DNA of 64,000 bases from Pseudonocardia sp. N23. Its GTDB lineage: Bacteria > Actinomycetota > Actinomycetes > Mycobacteriales > Pseudonocardiaceae. Made by a program: the position numbers and the translations under genes. Under the pieces are notes generated by a model that was given only the letters and a program-made list of their open reading frames with translations, ran no database searches and was not told the origin of the DNA. Below are positions 45,945 through 56,357 of the stretch, piece by piece. The number at the start of each line of letters is the position of its first letter. Positions within the stretch are counted from its first letter, which is position 1. The DNA lies in assembly GCF_002583555.1 (NCBI RefSeq), contig NZ_BEGX01000028.1:111308-175307 (forward strand), given 5' to 3'.

Positions 45945-47825
45945 ATGGACATCAGCACGTGGAACGCCCTGCGGACCGCCTCGACCGATCCCGGCACCCG
46001 GCACGCCCCGGCGTGCGTCACGGCCCGGCGGATCGCCGCGTTCGCGCTGCCCCATCGTCGACGGCTGGGATGGTTCGTGGCGCTGAGCGTCGTCGGCGCG
46101 ATGCTGGCCGTGGCGACGCCGGTGCTGGCCGGGCGGGTCGTCGACGCCATCGTGGGTCGCGATCCGGCGGGCGTCGTCGGCGGGCTGGCGGCGCTGATCG
46201 CGGTGATCGCCCTGGCCGAGGCGGGGCTCGGGCTGGTCACGCGCAAGCTGTCGTCGTCGATCGGCGAGGACCTCATCCTGCAGCTGCGGACCACGGTGTT
46301 CGACCACGTGCAACGGATGCCGGTGGCGTTCTTCACCCGCACCCGCACGGGCGCGCTGGTCAGCCGCCTGGACAACGACGTACTGGGCGCGCAGCGGGCG
46401 TTCAGCGACACGCTGTCGGGCGTCGTCGGGAACGTGGTGACGCTGGCGCTGACGCTCGTCGTCATGCTGCAGATCTCCTGGCAGGTGACGGTGCTGGCGC
46501 TGGTGCTGCTGCCGGTGTTCGTACTGCCGGCGCGGCTGATGGGCAGGCGGCTGGCCGCTCTGCAGCGTGAGGGCGCCGACCACAACGCCGCCATGACCGC
46601 GCAGATGACCGAGCGGTTCTCGGCACCGGGAGCGACGCTGGTGAAGCTGTTCGGCCGCCCCGCCGACGAGTCCGCCGACTTCGCGGCCCGCGCGAGCCGG
46701 GTGCGCGACATCGGGGTGCGGACGGCGATGGTGCACTGGGTGTTCGTGACGGCGCTGACCGTCGTGTCCGCGCTGGCGTTGGCGCTGGTCTACGGCGTGG
46801 GCGGGACGCTGGCGATCGCGGGCACGCTGGAGGCGGGGGCGGTCGTGTCGCTGGCGCTGCTGCTGACCCGCCTCTACGCCCCGCTGACCGCGCTGGCCGG
46901 TGCCCGCGTCGAGGTGATGACCGCGCTGGTGAGCTTCGAGCGGGTGTTCGAGGTGCTGGACCTGCCGCCGCTGATCGTCGACGCCCCCGACGCCCGCCCG
47001 GTGCCGGCGGGCCTTGTGTCGGTCGAGTTCGACCACGTGCGGTTCGGCTACCCGGCGGCGTCGCAGGTGTCGCTGGCGTCGCTGGAGGACGTGGCGACGC
47101 TGGACACCCGCGGCGGTGTCGAGGTGCTCCACGACGTCTCGTTCCGCGCCGAGCCGGGCCAGTTGGTGGCGGTGGTGGGCTCGTCGGGTGCGGGCAAGTC
47201 GACGATCGGGTCGCTGCTGCCGCGGCTCTACGACGTGGACTCCGGCGCGGTCCGGCTCGCGGGCATCGACGTGCGGGAGCTGAGCTCGGAGTCGGTGCGC
47301 GCGACGGTCGGCGTCGTGACCCAGGACGGGCACCTGTTCCACGACACGATCCGGGCGAACCTGCTGTTCGCCGCGCCCGGAGCGGACGACGCACAGCTCT
47401 GGGAGGCGCTGCGCCGGGCCCGGCTCGAGGGTCTGGTGGCGGGCCTGCCGGACGGGCTGGACACCGTCGTCGGCGAGCGCGGGTACCGGCTCTCGGGCGG
47501 CGAACGGCAGCGGCTCACGATCGCGCGCCTGCTGCTGGCCCGCCCGCGGGTCGTGGTGCTCGACGAGGCGACCGCACACCTGGACTCCACGTCCGAGGCG
47601 CAGGTGCAGGAGGCGCTCGGCGAGGCCCTCGACGAGCGGACGGCGATCGTGATCGCGCACCGCCTGTCGACGGTCCGTTCGGCCGACCGGATCCTCGTCG
47701 TGGAGGACGGCCGGATCGTCGAGACGGGAACCCACGACGCCCTGCTCGCCGCGGGCGGCCGCTACGCCGACCTGCACCGCACGCAGTTCAGCGACGCCGC
47801 GCCGGCGCCCGTGACCGCCGCCTGA
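45945..47825 (+). CDS. ABC exporter, fused TMD-NBD (MsbA/LmrA type)
   Basis: A 626-residue half-transporter that probably homodimerizes. Six membrane segments lie in residues 45-330. [17 protein letters not shown] (Walker A), [28 protein letters not shown] with the catalytic Glu, and [14 protein letters not shown] (H-loop). All catalytic motifs are intact, unlike the heterodimer at 9.6-13.0 kb. The substrate is unknown; lipid or drug export is usual for the family. ATG 45945 is the only start compatible with the promoter just upstream. Confidence 0.92.
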   Translation: MDISTWNALRTASTDPGTRHAPACVTARRIAAFALPHRRRLGWFVALSVVGAMLAVATPVLAGRVVDAIVGRDPAGVVGGLAALIAVIALAEAGLGLVTRKLSSSIGEDLILQLRTTVFDHVQRMPVAFFTRTRTGALVSRLDNDVLGAQRAFSDTLSGVVGNVVTLALTLVVMLQISWQVTVLALVLLPVFVLPARLMGRRLAALQREGADHNAAMTAQMTERFSAPGATLVKLFGRPADESADFAARASRVRDIGVRTAMVHWVFVTALTVVSALALALVYGVGGTLAIAGTLEAGAVVSLALLLTRLYAPLTALAGARVEVMTALVSFERVFEVLDLPPLIVDAPDARPVPAGLVSVEFDHVRFGYPAASQVSLASLEDVATLDTRGGVEVLHDVSFRAEPGQLVAVVGSSGAGKSTIGSLLPRLYDVDSGAVRLAGIDVRELSSESVRATVGVVTQDGHLFHDTIRANLLFAAPGADDAQLWEALRRARLEGLVAGLPDGLDTVVGERGYRLSGGERQRLTIARLLLARPRVVVLDEATAHLDSTSEAQVQEALGEALDERTAIVIAHRLSTVRSADRILVVEDGRIVETGTHDALLAAGGRYADLHRTQFSDAAPAPVTAA

Positions 47826-47871
47826 CCCGCGCCCCGAGGGGCCCGCACACAGGGTCGGGCTACTCACACGG

Positions 47872-48357
47872 TCACTCCTTGAAGTCCTCCGGGGAGACGT
47901 CGTCGATGAACTCACGGAACTCCTGGATCTGCTCCTCCGGGGGCGAGTCACCGCCGTCGGGGAAGAGAGCGGAGATCGGCTGGCCGACCTCGTCGAGGAT
48001 CGCCTCGGCCATCCCGATCGGCAACGAGTCCCGCACGGCGAGCGACAGCGCGTCGCTCGGCCGGGCCGGGACCCGGGTGTCGCCGTCGAACACGACGTCG
48101 GCGCTGAAGGTGCCGCTGGAGAGCTCCGTGATCTCGACGCCCTCGATCCGCCGCCCCAGCCCCTCGACGATCGGCACGATCATGTCCTGGGTCAGCGGCG
48201 GCTGGGCATCGCTGCGGACGCCGAACGCGATGACCTCCGCCTGCGGCCCGCGGAGGAACACCGGGACGCAGCGGTCGCCGTCGACCTCCCCGAGCAGCAG
48301 CACCGGCTGTCTGCTCGGCGCGTGCACCACCAGTCGCAGTACCCGCATCGCACGCAT
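47872..48357 (-). CDS. Bifunctional nuclease family protein (DUF151)
   Basis: A 161-residue DUF151/BFN protein: VVHAPSRQPVLLLGEVDGDRCVPVFLRGPQAEVIAFGV at the N-terminus, TQDMIVPIVEGLGRRIEGVEI, and RPSDALSLAVRDSLPIGMAEAILDEVG. Relatives have DNase/RNase activity or stress roles. An acidic C-terminal tail ends in SPEDFKE. ATG 48357 follows GGGGGTGA. Confidence 0.9.
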   Translation of the reverse strand: MRAMRVLRLVVHAPSRQPVLLLGEVDGDRCVPVFLRGPQAEVIAFGVRSDAQPPLTQDMIVPIVEGLGRRIEGVEITELSSGTFSADVVFDGDTRVPARPSDALSLAVRDSLPIGMAEAILDEVGQPISALFPDGGDSPPEEQIQEFREFIDDVSPEDFKE

Positions 48358-48494
48358 GGTCACCCCCGGTGGGAGGCGCCGGACCGGTCGTCGGCGCCCG
48401 GATCGCACAGTGTCGTGCACCGGGGCCGCCGCGGCCAGCGGATGGATCATTCTGAGACCGCGGGCCATCCCAGCTTCTCGGGCAGGATGGTGAC

Positions 48495-48622
48495 GTGACC
48501 CTGGGGACGGACGGCGCCGACATCGCCGCGGTGTGGGAGCGCCCGCCGGGCGCTGGACGCGGTGGAACCACGTGCGCGCGGTGACGTCGACGGTCGCGAC
48601 GGTCCTGCTGGTCGTCGGCTGA
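48495..48622 (+). pseudogene. DUF1772-like remnant with frameshift
   Basis: One frame reads GTDGADIAAVWERPPG, then a +1 shift near 48550 reads GRWTRWNHVRAVTSTVATVLLVVG to a stop at 48620-48622. The joined sequence resembles the end of anthrone-oxygenase-like DUF1772 membrane proteins (RWxRWNxVR followed by a hydrophobic helix). The rest of the gene is missing, so it is a decayed remnant in the 305-bp gap between 48357 and 48663. Confidence 0.4.
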
Positions 48623-48662
48623 CGCACCTAAGCTGATCAGGTACGGACGGGAGGGGGCATCG

Positions 48663-49877
48663 ATGACGCGGGCAGCGGCCGGATCGGTGCGCGACGCCGC
48701 CGACTCGGCCTACCGCGCTGCCGCCGACGCATTCCTCGCCCTCGACGAGGCCGAGCTGTCGGCCTGGGAGGCCGCCGACGCGCTGGTCGCGCTGGAACCC
48801 CGCCGCGAGGCCGCGATCCGCGCCGACGTCGACTCCTCGTGCAGGTCCGCGAACGCCGCGGTCGTCGACTGGATCACCGCGGTCGACACGCACCAGACGG
48901 CGATCCGCGACCCACAGGCCAACCACGCGGCGCTGGCCGCGGCCGCCCGGGACTTCACGACGGTGCGGGCCTCGCTGGAACGCGCCACCCCGATGGCGCG
49001 GCGCTACCGCGAACGCAACGAGGACGCCGTCTCCAGGCTGGCCGCGGTGGCCGGGAAGCGCGACGTCGCCGCGCGGGCGGCGTTCGTCGCCGTCGACGAG
49101 GCGTCAGCCGCCGTCGAGCGGGCCCGCGCGGCGGGTCTGGCCCCCGCGGAGCTCGACGTCGCGCTCGGCACGGTCCGCGACCAGGTCGCTGCCGCCGGGG
49201 CCGCCGGCATCGGTCCCGCGGCCGTCTCGGCGTGGGGTGCGGCCGAGACCGCGGCGCGCGAGGTCGTCGGTGCGGCGGAGCGCGCCGAGCGGGTGCGCAC
49301 CGACCTGCCCAAGCGGGTGCGGTCGCTGGCGACCCGGGCGGCGGGCATCGAGGGACGCGCGGAGTCGTTGCCCGACAAGCTGTCCAACCTCCGGCGCAGC
49401 TACTCGCTCGCGTGCTCGGCCGGGCTGGAACGAGCGGGCGACGACGTCGCCGGAGCCCTGACCACCGGCCGCCGTGCGCTCGCCACCGCGGAGACCGCGA
49501 TGGGTGCCGACGACTGGGCCCGCGCGACCCGCGAGGTCGACACCGCGCGGAGCTCGCTCGACGACGCCGAGAAGGTCCTCAGCGCCGTCGCCGACCGGCT
49601 GCGGATGCTCGACGAGGTCCGCGCCGACCCGAAGGGCCGCCTCGACAAGGCGCGGTTCACCCTGCGTGACGCGCAGCGGCTCGTCGTGGCCACCGGGCCG
49701 CGCGTCGCGACCGAGATCCCGACGCTCGACGCGCTCGCCGGCCGGCTCGACCGCGCGCCGCAGCTGCTCGACGCCACCCACCCCGACTACTGGTCCTACC
49801 TGCAGGAGCTCGACGCGGTGACCCGCGACGCGCAGGCCACGGTCACCCGCGTCCGGGAGCGGATAGCAACGGGCTGA
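48663..49877 (+). CDS. Alpha-helical coiled-coil protein next to PspA/TerD genes
   Basis: A 404-residue protein, almost wholly helical and rich in Ala, Arg, Asp and Glu, with long heptad-like stretches (about 10-200 and 240-400) and no signal peptide or membrane segment. No catalytic motif is recognised. GGGAGGGGG precedes ATG 48663, and a TAAGCT -10 lies upstream. It faces the PspA gene, 15 bp apart, and may be a structural partner in the envelope-stress group PspA-TerD (inference from position only). Confidence 0.75.
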   Translation: MTRAAAGSVRDAADSAYRAAADAFLALDEAELSAWEAADALVALEPRREAAIRADVDSSCRSANAAVVDWITAVDTHQTAIRDPQANHAALAAAARDFTTVRASLERATPMARRYRERNEDAVSRLAAVAGKRDVAARAAFVAVDEASAAVERARAAGLAPAELDVALGTVRDQVAAAGAAGIGPAAVSAWGAAETAAREVVGAAERAERVRTDLPKRVRSLATRAAGIEGRAESLPDKLSNLRRSYSLACSAGLERAGDDVAGALTTGRRALATAETAMGADDWARATREVDTARSSLDDAEKVLSAVADRLRMLDEVRADPKGRLDKARFTLRDAQRLVVATGPRVATEIPTLDALAGRLDRAPQLLDATHPDYWSYLQELDAVTRDAQATVTRVRERIATG

Positions 49878-49892
49878 GCCGGTCCTCGACGC

Positions 49893-50546
49893 TCAGCCCT
49901 CGCCGCGCATCTCCCCGAGCCGGCGTTCGACCGAGTCGGGCGGTGCACCCGGCGTCGCCGCCCCGCGCCCGCGGGCCGAGGCTGCGGCGACCTCGGCGTC
50001 GGCACCCGCCCGGTACGACAGCGCTTCCGCCTCCTCGCGGGTGCGGGCGAGCAGGGCAGCCGGGTCGTCGTCGACACCCGGGGTGGCGGCGAGGACGGCC
50101 GCCGCACGTTCCTGTGCCTCGGCTGCCGACAGCGTCGCCAGCACCGTGGCCTTCTCGGCCTCCATCCGGTCGAGGTCGTCGCGCAGCCGGGCCGTCATCT
50201 CCCGCATCTGGACGAGCTGGTTCGCGATCTGGTCCCGGTGCGCGGTGAGGCCCTCGATCTGCTCGGCCAGCCCGGCCTGGCGCACCAGCAGCCGCCGGGC
50301 CTCGTCCTCACGGCCGGCGCGCAGCTGCTCACGGGCGGCGTCGTCGAGGTCGGTGATCTCACTGCGGTAGCGGGCCACCAGCAGCTCGAGGCGGCGACGG
50401 CCCGTGGCCACCTCGGCCATCCCCAGCCGCGCCGCGGCGTACTCGTCGGCGCGGCGGGCGACGGCGTCCTCCAGCTGACGACGGGGGTCGGCGGGCGGCG
50501 TCGGTTCCGGCTCACGCCCGCCACCGAAGATCCGTCTCAGCACCAT
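49893..50546 (-). CDS. PspA/IM30 family protein
   Basis: A 217-residue PspA-like protein: an N-terminal LRRIFGG amphipathic segment, then a long coiled coil (RRQLEDAVARRADEY ... LRAGREDEARRLLVRQAGLAEQIEGL ... QLVQMREMTARLRDDLDRMEAEKATVLA). PspA proteins bind damaged membranes and stabilise them. It lies 26 bp downstream of terD on the same strand, so the two are probably co-expressed. Confidence 0.88.
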   Translation of the reverse strand: MVLRRIFGGGREPEPTPPADPRRQLEDAVARRADEYAAARLGMAEVATGRRRLELLVARYRSEITDLDDAAREQLRAGREDEARRLLVRQAGLAEQIEGLTAHRDQIANQLVQMREMTARLRDDLDRMEAEKATVLATLSAAEAQERAAAVLAATPGVDDDPAALLARTREEAEALSYRAGADAEVAAASARGRGAATPGAPPDSVERRLGEMRGEG

Positions 50547-50572
50547 CCCGGGTCCCCTCGCCGCACGCCGGG

Positions 50573-51151
50573 TCAGCCCACGTTGACGCCGTAGTCCCGC
50601 GCGATCCCCGCCAGCCCGGACGCGTAGCCCTGACCGACGGCACGGAACTTCCAGTCGCCGTTGTGCCGGTAGACCTCGCCGAAGATCATCGCGGTCTCGG
50701 TGGAGGCGTCCTCGGTGAGGTCGTAACGGGCGATCTCGACGCCGTTCTCCTGGTTCACCACACGGATGAACGCGTTCGAGACCTGGCCGAAGTTCTGCAG
50801 GCGGGCGTCGGCGTCGTAGATGCTGACGGGGAACACGATCTTGGACACGTCGTCGGCCATCTTCGACAGGTCGATCTTGATCGCCTCGTCGTCGCCGTCG
50901 CCGTCACCTGTGAGGTTGTCGCCGGTGTGCTCGATCGTGCCGTCGGGGCTCGTGAGGTTGTTGAAGAACACGAAGTGATCGTCGGACAGCACGCGCCCGG
51001 ACGCGCCACAGGCCAGCGCGGACGCGTCGAGGTCGAAGTCGTGTCCGGTGGTCACCCGGGCGTCCCAGCCGAGGCCGATCAGCACGGCCGTCAGGCCAGG
51101 AGCCTCCTTGGAGAGGCTGACGTTTCCACCCTTGGCAAGACTCACACTCAC
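50573..51151 (-). CDS. terD: TerD-family calcium-binding stress protein
   Basis: A 192-residue TerD protein. It shows [22 protein letters not shown], the acidic Ca2+-binding region around DDHFVFFNN and [17 protein letters not shown], and [22 protein letters not shown]. The family binds Ca2+ and is linked to tellurite, phage and envelope stress. I start at GTG 51151, eight bases after AAGGTGG; GTG 51163 would add four residues and lies on that ribosome-binding site. Confidence 0.95.
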   Translation of the reverse strand: MSVSLAKGGNVSLSKEAPGLTAVLIGLGWDARVTTGHDFDLDASALACGASGRVLSDDHFVFFNNLTSPDGTIEHTGDNLTGDGDGDDEAIKIDLSKMADDVSKIVFPVSIYDADARLQNFGQVSNAFIRVVNQENGVEIARYDLTEDASTETAMIFGEVYRHNGDWKFRAVGQGYASGLAGIARDYGVNVG

Positions 51152-51198
51152 GAACCGATCCACCTTCCGCTAGCCGGACATCCCACACCGAGTATTCC

Positions 51199-52662
51199 CT
51201 ATCGGACGCCGCTCATGAGGCGACGGACGAGCGGGGTGACCGCCAGCAGCAGCAGGCCCACACCGATCGCGACAGCACCGAGTATGCCGAAGTACGGGAC
51301 CTCGTCGTCGGCGTTGTAGTACCCGGCCAGCGTGCCCGACAGGGCCGTTCCCAGCGCGATGGACAGGAAGAACAGCGCCACCATCTGCGTCCGGTACGAC
51401 TCGGGGGCGAGCTTCGTCGACACCGACAGCCCGACGGGCGAGAGCAGCAGCTCGCCGATCGTGAACACGAACAGGATGCCGACGATGCCCAGCAGCGGCG
51501 CGCTGTTCGGCCCGCCGCCCGCCATCGGCAGGAACAGCAGGAACCCCACGCCGACGATCGCGACGCCGAGGGCGAACTTGACGGGTGTCGACGGCGCCCG
51601 GTTGCCCAGCTTCGTCCAGACGACGGTGAACACGCCGGACAGGATGATGATGAAGACGGGGTTGATCGACTGCACCCACGCCACCGGCATCTCCCAGCCG
51701 AACAGGTTGCGGTTGAGCCGGGTGTCGGAGTAGATCGTCAGCACCGTGAACTGCTGCTGGTACAGCGACCAGAACGCGGCGCTCGCGATGAACAGCGGGA
51801 TGAACGCCAGTACCCGCTTGCGCTCGACCTGGTTCACCTTGCGGCTGGTGAGCAGCAGGGCGAAGTAGGCGATCGCGGCCACGATCGTCACGCCGATGAC
51901 GATGAGGTCCAGCCGGTCGGCCGCAAGCGCACCGGTCAGCGCCAGCACCACGATGACGACGGCCACCGCGACGGCCGCGGCGATCGCGATCGTCCGTTCC
52001 CGCGCGGACAGCGGCGACGGCACCTCACGCGCCGAGTCGGGCAGGTGCCGGCGGCCGAAGGCGTACTGGACCAGGCCCAGCGCCATGCCGACCGCCGCCA
52101 GGCCGAAGCCCCAGTGGAACCCGGCGGTGTCCTGCAGCAGCCCGGTGAGCAGCGGCCCGACCAGCGCGCCCAGGTTGATGCCGAGGTAGAAGAGCGAGAA
52201 CCCGGCGTCGCGACGTGGGTCGTCGGTCTCGTAGAGGGTGCCGACGAGGCTGGTCGCCGTCGCCTTGACCCCACCACTGCCGACGGCGATCAGCACCAGA
52301 CCGACGCCCACTCCCAGCAGGCCGGGCAGCGCCGACAGCGCGATGTGCCCGAGCATGACGACGACCGCGGCGTAGAACAGCACCCGCTCCGGGCCGGCGA
52401 CCCTGTCCGCGATCCAGGCGCCGAGGATCGTCGACAGGTAGACCAGACCGCCGTAGGCGCCGACGATGCCGGCCGCGACGCCCCGGTCGACGCCGAGGCC
52501 GCCCTCCGCGACGGAGTAGTACAGGTAGATGAGGAGGATGCCCTGCATCCCGTAGAACGAGAACCGTTCCCACATCTCAACGCCGAACAGGCTGGCCAGG
52601 GTGCGAGGTTGCCCGAAGAAGGTCCGTTCCGGACGTGTCGGGCGTTCGGCGACGTCGCTCAC
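51199..52662 (-). CDS. Proton-dependent oligopeptide transporter (POT/PTR family)
   Basis: A 487-residue MFS-type peptide/H+ symporter with about 14 membrane segments. The POT signature is in TM1: FGVEMWERFSFYGMQGILLIYL. FSLFYLGINLGALVGPLL is the second PTR motif. It imports di/tripeptides. GTG 52662 is used; an ATG at 52689 would add nine residues. It is upstream of terD and pspA on the same strand, 47 bp from terD, so read-through into them is possible. Confidence 0.92.
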   Translation of the reverse strand: MSDVAERPTRPERTFFGQPRTLASLFGVEMWERFSFYGMQGILLIYLYYSVAEGGLGVDRGVAAGIVGAYGGLVYLSTILGAWIADRVAGPERVLFYAAVVVMLGHIALSALPGLLGVGVGLVLIAVGSGGVKATATSLVGTLYETDDPRRDAGFSLFYLGINLGALVGPLLTGLLQDTAGFHWGFGLAAVGMALGLVQYAFGRRHLPDSAREVPSPLSARERTIAIAAAVAVAVVIVVLALTGALAADRLDLIVIGVTIVAAIAYFALLLTSRKVNQVERKRVLAFIPLFIASAAFWSLYQQQFTVLTIYSDTRLNRNLFGWEMPVAWVQSINPVFIIILSGVFTVVWTKLGNRAPSTPVKFALGVAIVGVGFLLFLPMAGGGPNSAPLLGIVGILFVFTIGELLLSPVGLSVSTKLAPESYRTQMVALFFLSIALGTALSGTLAGYYNADDEVPYFGILGAVAIGVGLLLLAVTPLVRRLMSGVR

Positions 52663-52727
52663 GTGATCACAGTGCACCCGGATGCGCACGATCCGCTACG
52701 GCTGTGCCTGTGCGCCACCCACGTCGT

Positions 52728-52780
52728 TGCAGGATCGGCACTTTCCCGCAACCGGGCTGCAGGAAGATGCCGTTCCTGCA
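52728..52780. repeat. Family B composite palindrome, copy 3
   Basis: Arms TGCAGGATCGGCA (52728-52740) and TGCCGTTCCTGCA (52768-52780) pair at 12 of 13 positions; the inner TTTCCCGCAACCGGGCTGCAGGAAGA resembles copy 1 read from the other strand. It is downstream of the rutA-like gene. Confidence 0.7.
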
Positions 52781-52800
52781 CGTGTCGCCCGCCCCGAACG

Positions 52801-52853
52801 CGAACGAACGGCCCAGTCGCGCGACTGAGTTGCAGCACTGTGCCGTTCGTTCG
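52801..52853. repeat. Family B-related palindrome with different outer arm
   Basis: Arms CGAACGAACGGC (52801-52812) and complement (52842-52853) enclose the perfect dyad CAGTCGC-GCGACTG and the segment GTTGCAGCACTGTGCCGTTC, which also occurs, with one change, in copy 2 near 45841. The family therefore looks modular. Confidence 0.65.
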
Positions 52854-52865
52854 GATCAGCGGGCC

Positions 52866-53918
<1,053 letters not shown>

Positions 53919-53919
53919 G

Positions 53920-54945
53920 TCAGCTGCCTTTCCTCGATTCGCGCAGTGCGGGGACGACTTCCTTGGCGAGCAGTTCGATCGAGCCGAGCGCGTCCTGCAT
54001 CGGCATCCCGGCCCAGTCGGTCCGGAACAGGAAGTGGTCGACGCCCAGCTCACGCCACGGGAGCAGCGCGTCGAGACAGTCCTGCGGGGTGCCGATCACG
54101 AACCGGTCCGACGACAGCTCGTCGTAGGCGGTGCGGAAGGACTCCTTGTCGGGCATGACCTTGTCCTGGCCCCAGTCCGCGTAGACGGCGTACTTCGCGG
54201 CGAGGTGCGGGCCGGCCAGCTCGACGGCCTTCTCCCTGGTCGGGGCGCAGAAGACCTCGCGCATCAGGGGCAGCTCGGTGACGGGTCCGCGGTCGGCCGC
54301 CGCGCGTTCGTCGCCGAAGATCTCCAGCTGCCGACGGACGGTCGTCGCCGTGGCGTGCGGGTTGATCATCCAGGTGTCGGAGAGCCGGGCGGCGCGGCGG
54401 ACGGCCTTGTCGCTGTTGGCGGCCATCCAGATCGGGGGCTTCCCGAGGGGCAGCATGGTGGCTCGGACGCCGTCGAGGCGGCACCACGGCAGGTCGGCGT
54501 GGACCTCCTCGCCCGCCCACAGCGCCTCGACGATCCGCAGGTTCTCCTCGAACCGGTGGACCCGGCCGGTCTTCCCGATGCCGAACGCGTCGTACTCGAG
54601 GTCGCGGTAGCCCAGGCCCACACCGAAGATCAGCTTCCCGCCGCAGACGATGTCGAGGCTCGCGTAGTTCTCGGCGGTGTCGACGGGGTTGTGCAGGGCG
54701 AGCAGGTGGATCCCGATGCCGACGCGCATGTCCCCGGCCTCGGCGGCGAGCCGGGCCAGCCAGGGCAGCGGCTGGATGTGCGCCAACGACTCCGCGAGAT
54801 GGTGCTGGCCCGCGAAGACGGAGTCGTAGCCGAGGTCGCGGGCCGCCCGGACCAGCGTCAGCTGGTCGTCCAGGGTGGCCCGCGCGTCCTGGCCCGCCGG
54901 TCGCTGGTGGGTGAGGAAGATGCCCGCGGAGCAGCCGTCAGCCAC
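53920..54945 (-). CDS. LLM-class flavin-dependent monooxygenase
   Basis: A 341-residue bacterial-luciferase-like TIM barrel ([74 protein letters not shown]). It uses reduced flavin, FMNH2 or F420H2, supplied by a partner not encoded here. It differs from the RutA-like enzyme next to it, so the operon has two distinct LLM enzymes. GTG 54945 overlaps the MmgE/PrpD gene by 8 bp. Confidence 0.9.
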   Translation of the reverse strand: MADGCSAGIFLTHQRPAGQDARATLDDQLTLVRAARDLGYDSVFAGQHHLAESLAHIQPLPWLARLAAEAGDMRVGIGIHLLALHNPVDTAENYASLDIVCGGKLIFGVGLGYRDLEYDAFGIGKTGRVHRFEENLRIVEALWAGEEVHADLPWCRLDGVRATMLPLGKPPIWMAANSDKAVRRAARLSDTWMINPHATATTVRRQLEIFGDERAAADRGPVTELPLMREVFCAPTREKAVELAGPHLAAKYAVYADWGQDKVMPDKESFRTAYDELSSDRFVIGTPQDCLDALLPWRELGVDHFLFRTDWAGMPMQDALGSIELLAKEVVPALRESRKGS

Positions 54946-56329
54946 GGAGCGCCTCCGCGAAGTCGCGGGCGGGCGTGTCGTCCCCGAGCCCGAGAACCGC
55001 CTCGCGGACCCGATCCGCCACAGCGGAGTCGACGACCAGCGCCATCGACTCGGCGAACTTGGCGGCGATCTCGTCGTTGGAGAGCGGGCGCTCGTCGTGG
55101 CCCCGGTTCACCTGCTCGCGACGGGTCAGCACGCGGCCGTCGGCGAGCTCGATCTCGACGTAGCCGGAGTAGGCGCGCGGGAATGCGCTCTCGTCGTCGG
55201 GGGTGACGGTGACCTTGCGGGCGAGGTCGAGGATCTCCCGGTCGGCCAACACCTCGTCGGCCAGCTCGGCCAGCCCGAAACGCCCGCGTGCGAGCGCCGC
55301 GGACACGACGAACGGGAGGCTGAACTTGGCGTCGTAGTCGCTGCGGGGCTCCCACTTCGCCTCGGGCGGCTCGCAGACGACCTTGCCCGGCACGGGATGG
55401 ATGCGGCAGCGGATCGCGGCGATGTCGCCCGTCGCCAGGTCGTGCTCCGCGCGCAGGTCCAGCACCGCGTCGGCGAAGGCGTGGATGAAGTGGCAGATCG
55501 GGTAGGGCTTGACCGCGGTGCGCATCAGCTCCCACGTGGTGCCGAGTCCCTCGGCGACGGCGCCCGGATCGGTGTCGCGTCCGGCCAGGTGGGTGTTGTA
55601 GAGGCCGAACCGGCCCTCGTAGACCGCAGGCGGGCCGACCCAGCCGAAGCGGGCGAAGCTCGCCGCGGTGAGCCCGCACATCGCGGCCCAGCCCGGGTGC
55701 TGACGCTTGGTCCACGACCCGTCCTGCAGGAACTCCATGATCCCCGCGGCCATGGAGCCGACGGTGCCCTGCGCGGCGACGAGCCCGTCTGCGTCGAGGC
55801 CCGCGAGCTTGCCCGCGGCGACGGCGGCGCCGAACGCGCCCGCAACGCCGGTGGGGTGGTAGCCGACGTCGTGGAACCCGGGGGATCCGCCCATCCCCAC
55901 CCGCGCCGAGACCTCGACGGCCAGCACGTACGCGGTGAGCAGGTCCCGGGTGGTCGCGCCGGCTGTCGTCGCCGCGGAGAGCGCCGCGGGCAGGGCGGCC
56001 GCCGTCACGTGGGTGACGGCCGGGATGTGGGTGTCGTCGAAGTCCAGGCCGTGGATGAGCACACCGTTGAGGACCGCGGCGTCACGCGGGTCGAGGCGGT
56101 CGGGCATGCCGATGACGGGATGGTCGCCCCTGGTCAGCGCGGACAGCGCGTCGCGGGCGACGGCGGGATATCCGTAGGCCGTCGACGCGAACGCGAGACC
56201 CACGGCGTCGAGGACGAGATGACGGGCACGGTCGAGGACCTCGGCCGGGATGTCGGCGTACTCCAACGCTGCGCCGAACTCCGCGACCCGTCCGGACATC
56301 GTCGTGCGGACCGGGCTCTCGATGCTCAC
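54938..56329 (-). CDS. MmgE/PrpD family protein
   Basis: A 463-residue MmgE/PrpD protein, the family of 2-methylcitrate dehydratase and cis-aconitate decarboxylase (iron-free lyases). Recognisable are LDAVGLAFASTAYG, NGVLIHGLDFDDTH, GFHDVGYHPTGVAGAFGAA, VKPYPICHFIHAFADAVLDL and the C-terminal KFxxS region. No propionate genes (prpC/prpB) are nearby, so dehydration or decarboxylation of another polycarboxylic or ring-opened acid is likely. GTG 56329 follows GGAGG by eight bases. Confidence 0.9.
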   Translation of the reverse strand: MSIESPVRTTMSGRVAEFGAALEYADIPAEVLDRARHLVLDAVGLAFASTAYGYPAVARDALSALTRGDHPVIGMPDRLDPRDAAVLNGVLIHGLDFDDTHIPAVTHVTAAALPAALSAATTAGATTRDLLTAYVLAVEVSARVGMGGSPGFHDVGYHPTGVAGAFGAAVAAGKLAGLDADGLVAAQGTVGSMAAGIMEFLQDGSWTKRQHPGWAAMCGLTAASFARFGWVGPPAVYEGRFGLYNTHLAGRDTDPGAVAEGLGTTWELMRTAVKPYPICHFIHAFADAVLDLRAEHDLATGDIAAIRCRIHPVPGKVVCEPPEAKWEPRSDYDAKFSLPFVVSAALARGRFGLAELADEVLADREILDLARKVTVTPDDESAFPRAYSGYVEIELADGRVLTRREQVNRGHDERPLSNDEIAAKFAESMALVVDSAVADRVREAVLGLGDDTPARDFAEALRG

Positions 56330-56357
56330 AGCAGTACCTCCGAGTCGATTTCTCGCG

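Larger units (their letters stand above)
52663..52865. other. Intergenic region POT-RutA-like
   Basis: Filled by two palindromic elements (52728-52780 and 52801-52853) after the end of the rutA-like operon. No gene is seen. Confidence 0.5.
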
